DNA of 64,000 nt from Centroberyx gerrardi (Eukaryota; Chordata; Actinopteri; Beryciformes; Berycidae). Position numbers and translations under genes: made by a program. The stretch's first letter is position 1; each line of letters opens with the position of its first letter. The notes below the pieces were generated by a model. That model ran no database searches. It was not told where the DNA came from and saw only the letters and a list, made by a program, of their open reading frames with translations. Location: NCBI RefSeq assembly GCF_048128805.1, contig NC_136003.1, positions 27,744,885 through 27,808,884 on the forward strand. Reading direction: 5' to 3'. Positions 1-11,698 of this stretch are shown here, one piece after another.

Positions 1-198
1 GGTTAGCCAATCAGAACAGAGGGGTCGTTAATATTAATGAGCCTTAAAGGCACAGCGACAGAAACAGCCTGTTCTTGGTAAGGCTCAGAGAGATGCTGGA
101 AAATTAACGTGTAAATGGATTAAGAGTGTTTTTGGTTCATGACACCACACAAACAGCTTTGAATGGACCTCAAGAGGTGTAGAATATGGGACCTTTAA
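1..198. mobile_element. Right part of a TTAA-flanked MITE (family F1), cut by the window edge
   Basis: This stretch matches, with minor indels, the right part of the complete copy at 28170-28707. Shared landmarks are a CCAATCAG motif, a TTAATATTAATGAGCC block and the terminus ATATGGGACCTTTAA. It ends in TTAA at 195-198, the expected target-site remnant. The left half lies outside the window. No coding capacity is visible. TTAA targeting suggests a piggyBac- or Kolobok-type non-autonomous element, which is inference because no transposase is present. Confidence 0.75.
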
Positions 199-2314
199 CT
201 GAATGCCCCTAACCTAATTTATTTAGCTGACTAAAATGTAGCCATCCATCTAGGTTAGATTAAGCGGCAAGTTTATCAGGCCAGCAGCATTGCTCTGGCT
301 CTTCCTTTTACCTTTTAAATCTTTTCACCCAGTCCTCTCTTTGTTTTTGTTTTTTTGCCTGCTTTGACTTTCGTGATGGAAACCGAAAGCATCCCGATCC
401 ATTTCCCCTCGCAAACACAACATTTTTTCCTCATTTTCCTCCAGTGTAAACTTACACCAGTTTCAATTTAGCGTCCCAAAAGAGCCCAGAAGTGCCTGAA
501 CGCGTCGTTGTTTACACTAGGTGAATATCATATATTGGTCTAACCCCGAGTTAAAACCTCTGCCCTGCTTTCTGGTGGCAACACAGGAACATGTGATGTG
601 GGACCTCCTGTTTCCTGTGAGGTGAGGTGTGAGGCTCCCCGCTGTTTGAACATGATGAAACTCGGATGTTCACAGCCCCTCTCTCTCTCTCTGTCAGCAA
701 GATGCTGCCGATCTGACTGCATCCTGCTGAGAACTATCTGACAGAAGCAGCCACCAACAGAGACCTCTGCTTGTTTGCAAAGAAGTTTGCGCGTGTGCCC
801 GCTTGTGTATATGAGCGTATTCCTGTGTGTGTCTGAGACTGTTTCAGGTTACATAATATCGTTTCCTATTGTTCCGGATGTGACAAAATATTAATGAGGG
901 GTTTAAAGCCATCCATACTGCCTGATAGTTTTCACATTTTTTCCATTTCAGAAATGTGCAGAGAGGGAAATTCACTTTTCTGCTCTACTAAAATTCGCAT
1001 GCCTGCTCACCACCACCACTTTAAAGGCAGAGATATTTAATCTGGGCAACTAGGCTGAAGTCTCTCAGAGGAATTCACTGCAGGGGCACAAAGTAAGCAC
1101 ACAATAGGAAAAATACTCATGGTCCATAAATTTCTCGGAAGTAAACAGCTCAGAAAGGCCTCCAGCAGATTGGCAGTTCAAGAGTTCACACCGGCGATCC
1201 ATTAATCAACGGCGCTGCGGCGGAGGGCGCAACGCGAGGCCCGAGCTCCTTCGCTGAGCTCGCTAGGTCAAGTTAGCACGGAGACGCGGAGACGCAGAGA
1301 CGCACGACGAGGAATGCATTTCGGGTTTTTCGGGGGTCCAGTCGCTGTACTCGTCTGAAATGATTACTCAGGCGTTTGATGCGTACGGTAAACCTCCCCG
1401 TCTGAGCGCTGACATCCGTACTGGAGGTGCACGCCCGTGTAGAGCAGGTCGCTGTGCCACCTTCATAATAGGAGGTAGATGAACAGCACGTCTCACGAGG
1501 CGAGCCGTCCTAGATTTCCAAGACGCTCCGCGACCTTGATTTCTGCCGGAGTGAAACCCACGGAGCACAGATTAAAAAAAAAAAAAAAAAAAAAAAAAGC
1601 CTAAATGCCATCTGTAAAAAGCAGCACCTCGTGTGATTTGTTCAATCTGTGGAGCATGCAGCTTGATCTGGTAAACTGTCATTTGTAAGCTGGTAAGGGA
1701 GGAGTGGAGAGCGCCTCGCAGGAATTTTTTATTGACAGTACAGAGAAATATGCTGCACACATACAGTGTAGCTCCGGTCTGCTTAACATTTGCAGCGGCA
1801 CTATAACACAGTTGTGCATGGAAAACGTGGGAGATACTGAATTATACCCAAGGAAAAACAATCATATTTGCATGTGTAAGATCTAGAAGAAATTATGGGA
1901 CAAACTGTTTTGCGGTGCTAACCTAATTATCATGGCTTCCTCCTTTGTGATTTGCCAAATCAGAAAGTGCTAATTTCACCCAGGACTGCACATGCTATCT
2001 AAAGCCTAGAAAAAAAGTATGTCTTAACTTATCGTCATGTGGCAAATTACTGCTGTGTGTACACGTTCTGCAACATTGCATAGTGCTGCACAACGCTTTT
2101 GGCTAAAGAGAACAGACAGAGTGATGAGGAGGAGGAGGAGTAGGATGAAGACAGTCAACTGAGCACTTTTCGAGCAACATCCTGCCTCACATTCATACAA
2201 TTACACACATTCAAACCTGGGAGCTGCCCAGTACAGTCGTCTTCTACTGTTGTTCACTGGAGCAGTTGGGGGGTTCATATATACATGAAAAAATGTTATT
2301 CCCATGGTCTAGGA
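199..2314. other. Intergenic, no gene seen; CpG-rich patch at about 1190-1530
   Basis: No exon with recognisable protein homology was found on either strand. The notable content is a CpG-dense patch at about 1190-1530, including repeated GGAGACGC-type units near 1280-1300, followed by a 26-base A-run at 1573-1598. The remainder is AT-rich single-copy-looking DNA. The many short open frames have no family signature and look like chance. Confidence 0.5.
1573..1598. repeat. Poly-A run
   Basis: About 26 consecutive A residues directly follow the CpG-rich patch. It could be a retroposon tail, but no SINE or LINE body was recognised immediately upstream. Confidence 0.8.
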
Positions 2315-2589
2315 CAGTGGTTCTCAACGTGGGGTCCGGGGACCACCAGGGGTCCTTGAGAGGGTTCCAGGGGGTCCCCAGCAAACTGATGAATCGATAA
2401 ACTTCAGCATTATTTAATTTACAAGAAGAATGACTGTTTTGATCATAGGGATTCTGGACAAAATCATATCTAACAATAAAAATATTCTCAGATTTGGGTC
2501 TGAGAGACAAAATCTCATCAAATGGGGGTCTGTGGCTCTAATGTGGACTAAATTAGGGACCTTGATATGAAAAAGGTTGAGAATCACTG
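2315..2589 (+). mobile_element. hAT-type (Charlie-like) MITE, copy 1
   Basis: The ends form an inverted repeat: CAGTGGTTCTCAAC at the left and GTTGAGAATCACTG at the right, typical of hAT/Charlie-type elements. It is flanked by an 8-bp target duplication with one mismatch, GTCTAGGA at 2307-2314 and GTCCAGGA at 2590-2597. The 275-bp body has no coding capacity. A second copy lies in opposite orientation at 61714-62028. Confidence 0.88.
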
Positions 2590-5306
2590 GTCCAGGACAA
2601 TCCAAACAATAGCTCTGGACATGAATAACTCCCTCCCAAAGCCAGAAAACAAAGATCTACGACACAAAACAGCCCAGTCCTCAGCTGTATAAAGTCTAGA
2701 GCTGCTCCATGGGAAATGAATGGAGGACTGACTTTGTGAATGTTTTTGTTTGAGGTTTTTCTTCTCAAATAAGCTTCATTCTTTAGTAGTGTCGTCAGCT
2801 CTAAGCCAGACGATGTACACTCATATCTCCGGAAAATAACCCTGGAAGCTCTCCCACTCTAGTTTACTATCTCTCCTAATTCACTCTCTGTGGAGCAGCT
2901 CCGGGCTTTATACCTGATCGTATCGCAGGTTTGAGTCTTCGTTCTCTGGTTTCTGTGGCTTTGGGAGACAGTTGTTCACAAATATTAATTTGGCTGCGCT
3001 AAACCCCAGGAATAACATCAAGAAATGCTTAAATTTGTGCCTCTCAGTAGATGTGTGAGCAAAATGCTGTTGAGCCAGACAAAAGAGCTGTGAACCTAAA
3101 CTGCTGTATGCCACAGATACAGAGAGAAACAGTGAGAAGAGCAACAGTGTCTTTTTGCAAATATACTTTACACTCGCCTTTCAACTGTCTCTCAACTACA
3201 ACTAGTATTCTGTTGAAGAAAAACAATAAAGCAACTCATAAATGTTTTGATCTCAAATGGCAAAAAGATTGCCCTGTTAAGGTCAAATCCCTCTGCATTC
3301 CCCCCAAAGTTTTGAGAGGCTGTGCAATAATTAAAATGCAGCAAGACAGTTTGTAGCGAGCAAAAACAGATGCAGGAGAAGAAGAGCACACACTCATGAA
3401 TAATTCATCATGTTAGTTTCTCAGCAGACACCGCTTTATAATGAACTATGAATGTAAGAAAATTAAACCTTCCACGAATGTGTTGATACTGACAATGTTC
3501 GAGCCAATTACACAAACACAAACATGAACTGCTTCTCATAAAACAAATCCCTCACATGCAGGATATCGGATAGCATACACTTTGAGACGGTTGTATCTTG
3601 GAGTGTTTGCGCAATAAAGATATCGAGTCCAACATTTTCTGAGAAAAATGTTTTGTTTTGAATCTTTGGACAGCTGAGGAGCTGCTGTAATTAAATTCCT
3701 GTTCCTCTTTTGCAATGAGGCAAGAAAAAAAAAAGAAAATCAATTGTCTCGAAAGAAAGATGAAAATGAAGAGAGGGAATCAATCCGATCGACGTGATTC
3801 GAGGGAGTAAGCGTTCCTTTGGTTGTTCGGAACAATGCTGAACGGGACCAGGCCGCTGCGCTCAGAGTCTTTAGACCTCAAGCTACACAGAGGAAGTGAC
3901 ACTTCCACTGTCAAAGTGGAATTTTACCAATAAATCACATTAGCCAAATGTCTGACGGAGCAGCTCATTGACAAAACTGTCACCAACAACTTGACAGTAA
4001 CGTATTAAAGTTTTTCTTTTAACTTGGTATTTAGATGGTGCTGAAGACGGCACCTCGTGCTCTCGCTGTCTGAGAACTGGATCAAAGTCAAATGCATGGT
4101 TTTGTTCTGTGGTGATTGCCATTCAAACATTATGCAACATAGTCATCCTTAATGCTAAATCAACCGAAGAGGGGCAAACAATTCATAGTCAAATCATATT
4201 AAATAAAGTTAAAGGGGTAGTGAGTAAGGTTTTTACTGGCCCATAGCTCAAAATGACCATAATATATCTGTGTGGGGTTTGATAGGGCGGTTGATCAATA
4301 CTCAATGATTACTTGGCCAGGTGCTGAGATTTCTGGCTTTCAAAACTCACTTTTTAGCTTGCACTCTGTTTTGGAACATAAACTCCCCACCCACTGAGTT
4401 TTAAGACCCTCACAGCCTGAGATAATAAACCCAATATGCAAAAAAATCGGGGGCGTTGAATACTTTATGGGGCAACTGTATAGTTAATGAAATGATATTA
4501 AGCTGAATGTGATTTTCTGATGTTTGTCTGATGATTGTAAGAAAAGCTTATCTGTGCTTGTAATGAGCTACTAATCTGCTTGCAATACATCACAATGCAC
4601 TTCAAATAAAGTGTCATCATTCCTTCCAACAGTTTGAGATTGTTAGAGCGTGTAAGTATTGTAATGGAGAAAGTCTAGTTCCTCTGTAGGCTACTTCTGT
4701 TTTCAAAATGAAATGTTCACAATGCAAAAATACAGTGAAAACAGTGCTTGCGATTATGATCACATGCCATAAATAACACAGAGCGACTCATCGGCTCAGG
4801 ACCAATAGTTGCTCTTCGCCTTGTCCGAAGGTTACGCTGAAGCGATCGCTGCAGCAAAGAAACAAACAGACGAAGCGATGCAAAAATAACAGCAAATTCA
4901 TACTTTTCTCAGACTCTGACATATAAATTGACTGGATTGAATAGGTGGCTTAACTTCATCTAACACTGCGGCGTCTTGACAGTGTGGGAAAAATTAATGA
5001 AATCACTTCATAACGGCGGCGGGCGCAGAAAGCGGCCGGAAAACAGCCCATCATCTTGATTGTTTGTGAGAGCCGGTCCCCGCGGTCGCAATTCACGGCC
5101 GTAACAACAAATGGCAATTTTACCTCACGCTTTGAAATCGAGGATAATACACTGCCTGACACGCGAGATGAACCTTTGCCTCGGGCTGGCAGGAAGAAGC
5201 CTCGCTGATAAACAACACATTATCATTCACCTGGAAAATTCAGGGAAACGTGGAAGAGGCTAAGTGATCCATACAGACTATAAAAAGTGTTTGTTTGGAG
5301 AGATTC
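2590..5306. other. Intergenic, no gene seen
   Basis: No coding exon was recognised. A segment starting at about 4209 with TTAAAGGGGTAGTGAG resembles the left end of another TTAA-type element, but no right end was located. The segment at about 4930-5240 is repeat-free, CpG-containing and carries an ATTAATGAAAT core, so it is a possible conserved non-coding element. Confidence 0.45.
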
Positions 5307-5687
5307 TTGAAAGTGGTAATCCGTGAAATCCTGTTTCTGTTTTTGGTTTCTTTTTTGGTCTCCATCTTTGGTGCTAAGCGCTCATTGCTGTGGTGTTTCT
5401 GCACCGCACTTCCCAGCGATCACCTGTCAATCAAACGGTGTGGGCGGGACTGTGACGTCTTTTCCCTTGGATTTCCTGTTGATGCAGTTTGAGTTTCTCT
5501 TGTCTTTGTCTGTTCAGCCTTTGGTGGCTATCGCTGCTCATGCTAACTACCCAGTTCTTCTTCTTCTGTTTATTACAAACAAAATGGAAACGTAAAACGC
5601 ATCACAGGAAAGAGCTACCAGACACCGGGTGTTTAGAACAGCAAATGGAAAAGCTTTCACGAACTGGGAATAGGCTTATTACTTTAA
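5307..5687 (+). mobile_element. TTAA-type MITE family F3, copy 1
   Basis: The interior closely matches elements at 43659-43980 and 58315-58700. Shared blocks include GTCTCCATCTTTGGTGC, the TGTCAATCAAAC motif, CTAACTACCCAGTTCTTCTT and AAACGTAAAACGCATCAC. The right end is TTAA at 5684-5687. The left end is TTGA, a one-base decay of TTAA, followed by AAGTGGTAATCC. The small open frames inside show no family signature. Confidence 0.75.
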
Positions 5688-6851
5688 AAGTGGAGTATTA
5701 TCGTTGTTAAATCATGTCCAAAATCCTGTTCTGCAACGTAATAGTAAAAGCAAATATTGTGGGATGTGGCACTTAAGCAGAAATTGCGGAATCGATATAC
5801 AGTAGAAGCCACCTTGTTCTTTTGCAATTTGCTGTGAGAGCCCCAAACTGTTTCCTCTAAGTAATCTAAAGTCTGTAAGGCCACAGCGCTCCACAGGGAG
5901 TTTCCCCAGGTAACGCAGCATGGCCACCATATTGAATTTTCAGCATGCAACAAAATAGCCCTCATTTATCTTGATTAGGCCTCAACATCTGTACAGCCTC
6001 GGCCATCAAACTGTCACTGAGCGTTAGACCCGGCGAGGACGCTCTGCACCGACTCAGTATACACGTGAAATATTGAGGTCTGTGAGGGGGAAAAAAAGAA
6101 AGGGACGGTAAAATACTTATCCATATGACCGCGGGACCTTCTCCTTACTGCTGATGGGCATGCCGGATCAATACCATCGATCGGCCCCGCCGCTCAGAGA
6201 GGGGATTAGCATTTCAAAAGGATCTCTAGCTACAGCTGTGATATTACATCTGCCGGGGGGGGGGGGTTTCTCCATCAAAGGGGCGCCGTGTCTCCTACGT
6301 ACGGCTTCACAATTTTCGAGACAAGCCGTGACCTGCGACCTTTGAGCTCCGGTGAAGACAGACCCTTCCAACGCCGCGCACCTCCCAGATCAACCCGGTC
6401 ACCCCCCGGACACCTCGGCATAATAAAGTGGCGCTTGTCAGTGAGCTCGGTCATATTTACGGGCGAGGGGTGGCGGTGTGGCTGCACCGCTTTTATTCCT
6501 TTGACCCCTGGTAGATTGCTCTTATTTCCCATGGTTCAGGACGCCCCGGACCCCTGTGATACCGTTAGTCTCTCTCTTGATATCTGAAATTAGATGTCAG
6601 AGTCTCTCTTGTGAAGCACCGTCATAACTTGCTGTATATTGCTTTACTTGGTTTGTAACCTCGACGAAAGCCTCTCACCCCCCGTTTCAGGGCTGACATC
6701 ATTAGAGCTTTATTGCTTTTAAGAGGATCATACAGAACCGAAGATGGCACGCTGTAAAAAAAAAATTTTTCCGAAGCAACACTCAATCACCTGAGTTTTT
6801 GTTTATGGACTGGAGTTTGTTTCTTTCTCTCTCTCCCTTTCTCTTTCTCGC

Positions 6852-6855
<4 letters not shown>

Positions 6856-6886
<31 letters not shown>
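6856..6886. repeat. (TG)n microsatellite
   Basis: Uninterrupted TG dinucleotides, about 15 units. Confidence 0.95.
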
Positions 6887-6888
<2 letters not shown>

Positions 6889-7136
6889 AGTACAGGACCT
6901 CCTGTAAAATACCTGAATCTGTGGGGTGAAGGATGGGTGTAATCCTCTAGAAAATCCTAAATAGTATCGACACATTCTTTTTCTTTTTATATAAAGTCAG
7001 GGCCAGTACTGGTCGACAGAAAAAGGGGCTTTCACACCTTTAAAGCCTGATTTGATCTCAGATGGCATCTTGAAGATTTGATATTCGCAGCAAGAGGTTA
7101 AGCTGTCTGCTGCCATTCCCTCTAATTTCTTCTGCA

Positions 7137-7137
<1 letters not shown>

Positions 7138-7172
<35 letters not shown>
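7138..7172. repeat. (AC)n microsatellite
   Basis: Uninterrupted AC dinucleotides, about 17 units. Confidence 0.95.
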
Positions 7173-7174
<2 letters not shown>

Positions 7175-7261
7175 CCACTGGGGTGTGATTACACACTCTG
7201 ACACAGGCTGACTTATGTTAAGTGACAGAACAAGAACATAGTTTTACATGAACGCCCCTTA

Positions 7262-7614
7262 TACACTACCAGTCAAAAGTTTGGACACACCTGATTGAAT
7301 GTTCTATGTTTTTCATTCTCTTAAAGCCATTTTGATCTAAAGGCTTCTGCTTAAATGCTTGAAATTTGTTTCTTAGACAAATATAAATAGTGAAGTTGAT
7401 GCCTGTGTATGAATTTCTTTCCAAAGCCTTTTCCTTTCCATCAAGGCAAAGGGCGGCTACTTTAAAGAATCTAAAATATAAGATATTTTTGATTTGTTTA
7501 ACACTTTTTTTGTGTTATTTCATAGTTTTCATGTCTTTACTAATATTCTAAAATGAGGAAAATAGTAAAAATACAGAAAAATGTGGTGTGTCCAAACTTT
7601 TGACTGGTAGTGTA
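7262..7614. mobile_element. Tc1/mariner-type MITE with TA target site, copy 1
   Basis: Near-perfect terminal inverted repeats of about 29 bp run from CACTACCAGTCAAAAGTTTG on the left to its complement CAAACTTTTGACTGGTAGTG on the right. TA dinucleotides flank both sides (7262-7263 and 7613-7614), as expected for the Tc1/mariner superfamily. The interior is too short to encode a transposase. A shorter decayed relative lies at 29950-30100 in foxk2 intron 2. Confidence 0.88.
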
Positions 7615-8576
7615 TAGAGACTTTCATATAACTCATGTCAAACGGTTATACATGGTAAGTACACTAATGCTATACAGACTTTTATACAGCTTCTGTCTAT
7701 ATGTATAAGTATATATAAGGGGACTTTTACATATGGTTCCAGTATAGAAGTATAGGTCAATACACCTCTGATGCTCTTTAATGTAGGTTGTATGATTGTC
7801 CATATATAAGTCTGAATAGAAATGTATCCATTATTTATAAAATGTGAGTTTTATCATGCTGCAGTCTGTTGACAGCGGAGATATCCAAACATGTAGAAAT
7901 CATCCTAGCCAACATCAAGACAGATAAACAAAAATATAAATACACACAATTTCTTTCACCAAAAATGTGTCCCGGATGTATTCCACTTTCGTTTATTTTT
8001 TGTCTCGGTTGTCCTGCTTCTTCTGTGTATTTGTCAAAACAGTGCTGGCCATCTAATCAATGCCTTATTCTCATCCAAAATCGGGCAAATACATGAATCA
8101 TCACAGACTCATTATTAGATAACGCATTACAAACTCGTCAAGTTATTCATTTCAAGTGTGAAGATCGCCCTTTGAGTGTATTCTGTCCAGTGTGATTCAC
8201 CCACTGGGACTTACAATAACGTACGAAAACACAGGCTCTGCCATCAGTGTCTTCTTCGTTTCTGATTGATTTCTCACCTAAAGCACTGTGTTCACGCAGA
8301 ACGGCAGCGGCAGTCCTGGAAGTGAGCCGGCACCCACAGGTCACGTTCCCCGCAGTTACCTGAGCAGCGCTCTTGATTTAAGAGGCTATTTAAAATTCCT
8401 GCCGTTCGCACCTGTTCCTCGCTCTGAATACAAAGCTGTTCTTTGCATCTTCCCTTTCCTGCTTGCATTGTGATTCATATCTCCCCCCATCCATTCATGG
8501 TGTTAAAAAAAACCCAGTCTGATGGTTTGGTTTGATTTGGGTGGAAAATGTTGATGCGCTTTCTCTAGAGTCGTGT
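7615..8576. other. Intergenic, no gene seen
   Basis: AT-rich, with clusters of TATA-like words at 7630-7800. No exon, RNA gene or complete repeat was recognised. Confidence 0.4.
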
Positions 8577-8962
8577 TTAAGCTGCACTAGCAACTGTGCG
8601 CTTTGGCGGCCCCAAGTGGCAGCGAGAGATAACGGTTTGAATATTTGAGATTTTGAAGAACTTCATTACCCAGGAATCCTGTAACGCGTGTCCTCAAACA
8701 CTCCTCAGAGCTAAATTTCTTCTTCTTAGTGGCTGGTAGGAGGTGCTGGGGGTGGATTTTGCTCTTACGTTTCAAGTCGGTCATTTCGGCAGAGATTTCC
8801 CGCCAGCGACCATACCCAACACCAGAATTTAATGTGGGCAAATAGGGTAATTGTACGGCATCTCAATTTGGGCAAATGGGACACTCCTCTCTGCTGCAGC
8901 CCCAATTTGTGATTTAGGCCAATAAGATTTTTACATAAAAATTTTGCCTAGTGCAGCTTTAA
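8577..8962 (+). mobile_element. TTAA-type MITE family F2, copy 1
   Basis: The element starts TTAAGCTGCACTAG and ends CTAGTGCAGCTTTAA, a terminal inverted repeat inside TTAA target sites (8577-8580 and 8959-8962). Shared interior landmarks are a CACCAGAATTT block, GGGCAAATAGGG and AATTTGTGATTT, seen again at 32120-32466 and 53260-53518. It encodes nothing recognisable. Confidence 0.82.
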
Positions 8963-9803
8963 ATGCAATAATTACTCAGATAAAAGAAGTGTACACAGGT
9001 ATGAGGTATCCTTTGATAAAGTGAAGCCTTCTGAAAAATCTGAAGGCTCAATCAATCACAATCTACCTCTAGCCAAACAGCTAACAAGCAAATCTAAGTA
9101 TTGTGAACATACTGTACCACAGAAGATTCCCAAAAAATTGTGTGTAGGGAAAAAAAAGAAAATGCTTTCCCTTCACTTCCATAAGGGCTGGGGCAACTTC
9201 TCAGCAAAGATCTCAGCAACATTTCCTTTCCTTTCCTTTCCTTTCCTTTCCTTTCCTCAGCGAGCCAAACCAAGCTGTGTGTCCAGTCTCAGTTCAGTGA
9301 GAACCTATCAGCACCCTCCAATATTCCCACCCTGGAGGAAAAAAAAAAACCCCGGCAGTGAGCCCAGAGAAGCCAGACCGAGAACCATCAGATCAACAGG
9401 AGGAGTGTGGCGCACTTTGTTCTCGCCCAATTATCAGACTGGGAAAACAAATCTGTCAGAAATGAGACCTGGCTGAGCTATTGATCTGTTTATACACTCC
9501 ACACCTTTTCCTTTCCCACAACATTTATTAGCGCTGCCTGTCTTTCTCCATCTCTGACATGCCACAGCAGGGGTGGAACCGGGCCGGCAAATTGACGTCA
9601 CCGAGGCCCGAGGTCCAGAGGCCAGCAGCATCGGGGGATCGCAGATACCTTTCCTTTGACTGGTGCAAGCATTATGCACTCTATTTTTATTCCACTGGGG
9701 ACCATAAACTAGTTGGCCACACGTAACAGAGAGAACACGGTGATCATTGAAGCAAGGAAATATGTGGGAGCTTTATTTTCCTCCCTATAAAGAGGTAGTT
9801 AAA
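8963..9803. other. Intergenic, no gene seen
   Basis: Contains a (TTTCC)n run at 9222-9256 and an A-run near 9339-9349. A frame of about 150 codons across 9021-9476 runs through the simple repeat and has no domain signature, so it is not called. Confidence 0.45.
9222..9256. repeat. (TTTCC)n microsatellite
   Basis: About seven tandem TTTCC units. Confidence 0.93.
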
Positions 9804-9929
9804 TTAAAGGAAAAATCCACCCTAGGGCACTTTAACACTGTAAAAAAAAAAAAAACAGCTATTGGCGATGCACCTTGCATTTCTGGGCCCCTTTTCTTGT
9901 TTGATGGTGTATTTTTTTGTTTTTCCCAC

Positions 9930-11137
9930 AGATAATTGGCGTAATCATCTTTTCCCATTATCACTAATTGACACAGCATTTAAAATGTGGTATAGAAATG
10001 GTCTTGTCTTCTTTGGTGATCGTTTTATTGATGGTGTATTTGCTTCTTTTGACGCTCTAGGTAAAGACTACAGTATCCCCAAATTTCATTTCTTTGGATA
10101 TCTACAGGCCCCCAGTTTTGCCAGCAAACATTTCCCCTCATTCCCACAACTTCCCACCAAGGGCCCAATTGAATTTTGTTTAGACCTTAATCCCTCTCTT
10201 AAAGGTGCAATCTCCAGAGTATATGACATAATCCAAAATATAAACCCTCCATTGTGGTTGAAAACTAAATCTGCATGGGAACAGGACATTGGCTGTGAAT
10301 TACCTGACGACACATGGCATCGCAGTGTAAGACATATACATGCTTCGTCTTTCAATATAAGGCATGGTCTCATCCAATTTAAAGTCCTTCATCGCCTTCA
10401 TCTTTCCAATGAGAGACAGGCAAAAATATATCCATCAGTAGACCCCCAGTGTTTGAGATGTCATCAAAGCCCAGCTACTTTGGGTCATATGTTCTGGTCG
10501 TGTTCATCTCCGGTTGATTTTTGGACATCCGTCTTTGAGTGTTTTTCAAATATATGTAACATTACTATTGATCCAAATCCAATCACAGCTATTTTTGGTG
10601 TATGTCCTTTGGAAAACAAGGTTACCACTCATCAAGCAAATGCAATTGCTTTTGCCTCACTCTTGGCTCGTCGTCTTATTCTTTTTGGTTGGAAGTCAAA
10701 AAAACCTCCATCTTTCTTACAGTGGGTGAAGGAAGTTATGTTAAACTTGAAACTTGAGAAGCTGAGGTACACCATGCATGGATTTCGCAAAACCTTTAAC
10801 CTGGTATGGCGCCCCTTTATGGAGTTTGTAGAAAACCTATCCTTTGCATGACCACAGTCATGATTTTATGATACTGTGATTGTACTATGACTTAAAGGTG
10901 GTAACAACAGATATGGTACTTACTGGATGTACTTTTTTTTGTTTTTTTGCTATCTTTACAATAACAGCTGTACATTCTTTTTCTTTCATTTGGGAGGACC
11001 TTGTATTTTGGTCCTGTCTTCTCCACATAAGTTTCTTAGGTCCTGTCTCCATCATTTTGTTAATCTGTTTGTTGTTGTTGTATTTTTGTATGTCTGAAAA
11101 TCTGAAAATAATAATAGTTTATAAAAAAAAAAAAAAA
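9930..11137 (+). mobile_element. 5'-truncated L1/Tx1-like LINE with 3' UTR and poly-A tail
   Basis: The insertion comprises the C-terminal part of a LINE ORF2, about 270 bases of 3' UTR and a 15-base A tail at 11123-11137. Only the 3' end is present, as is usual for target-primed reverse transcription. The 5' boundary is set where ORF2-like protein similarity begins and is accurate to perhaps 30 bases. No convincing target-site duplication was found. It lies inside the F5 element, so it is the younger of the two. Confidence 0.85.
9931..10851 (+). pseudogene. LINE ORF2 C-terminal fragment (Tx1-clade L1)
   Basis: About 306 codons read without interruption to a TGA at 10849-10851. Residues resemble the region downstream of the reverse transcriptase in fish L1/Tx1 ORF2. 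This includes an IPKFHFFGYLQ block, a CysXXCys-X8-His-X4-Cys zinc-knuckle (CLRC...LGHMFWSC) at about 10451-10504, and the downstream WKSKKPPSFLQW block. The endonuclease and reverse-transcriptase domains are absent, so the fragment cannot mobilise itself. The frame opens at 9862, but its first residues do not look LINE-like and probably belong to the host element. Confidence 0.85.
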
Positions 11138-11698
11138 GAAATTTCCAGCGCTCCAACAATGGAGTTTAATACTGTAGCAGAAAATGTTTCTAAAACGGTA
11201 AATGTCAGGTTTTGGTGTCAGTCCCTCAGAATCAAAGAGCGAGAGCTTCTTTCTAGACTCACCATTTTGCACCGAAATCCATCGTAGAAGAGGCAGAGAG
11301 ACCAATTTCTCCAATAGACCAGAATGCAATGCAGCCACAAGACATGTTGTGTTTTGGGTTTTGAGCAAGGGGTCGTGGCCGCGAACATAGACTCACCCTA
11401 ATGTTCACAAACTAGTTGGCTATCTAGCTGTATTTATATGCCCATACACCCACGTCTGATTGAAAGCAACAAGCTCACACCAGTTCTCTACGAGTTGTCA
11501 AAAGGCATTCTGGGAAACATAGGAAATCACTACCTGAAGCAGAAGTAGACAAGACAGGTTAAGGGAAAGTTGGCACACTAAAAAAGTAAACTACAAAACT
11601 TCATCACAAACTAACTTCTGGAATGCATTGAACATCACAAATTGCTGATATTTAACAGTGTGAGAGTATCCGAGGGTGGATTTTTTTTTTTTCTTTAA

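Larger units (their letters stand above)
5688..7261. other. Intergenic, no gene seen; microsatellites
   Basis: No coding exon was recognised. The segment at 6000-6560 is comparatively GC-rich with a 10-G run near 6257-6266, and carries several chance open frames that lack any family signature. A (TG)n run occurs at 6856-6886 and an (AC)n run at 7138-7172. Confidence 0.45.
9804..11698 (+). mobile_element. TTAA-type inverted-repeat element (family F5) split by a LINE insertion
   Basis: The left end (9804 onward) starts TTAAAGGAAAAATCCACCCT and continues to an ACACTGTAAA block. The right end (about 11655-11698) is its imperfect complement, from TTTAACAGTGTGAG through GGGTGGATTTTT to CTTTAA. The TIR is therefore about 40 bp within TTAA sites. 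The right half, with its CATTCTGGGAAA and GGAATGCATTGAACATCACA blocks, recurs at about 28757-28935 and 41138-41336. Removing the LINE at about 9930-11137 leaves an element of roughly 690 bp. Confidence 0.7.

Noticed and set aside
9021-9476. Plus-strand open frame of 151 codons
   Set aside because: Runs through a (TTTCC)n microsatellite and A-runs; no domain or homology pattern.
9862-10851. Host gene at 9862-10851
   Set aside because: The protein is a LINE ORF2 C-terminal fragment followed by 3' UTR and poly-A; it is not a host gene.
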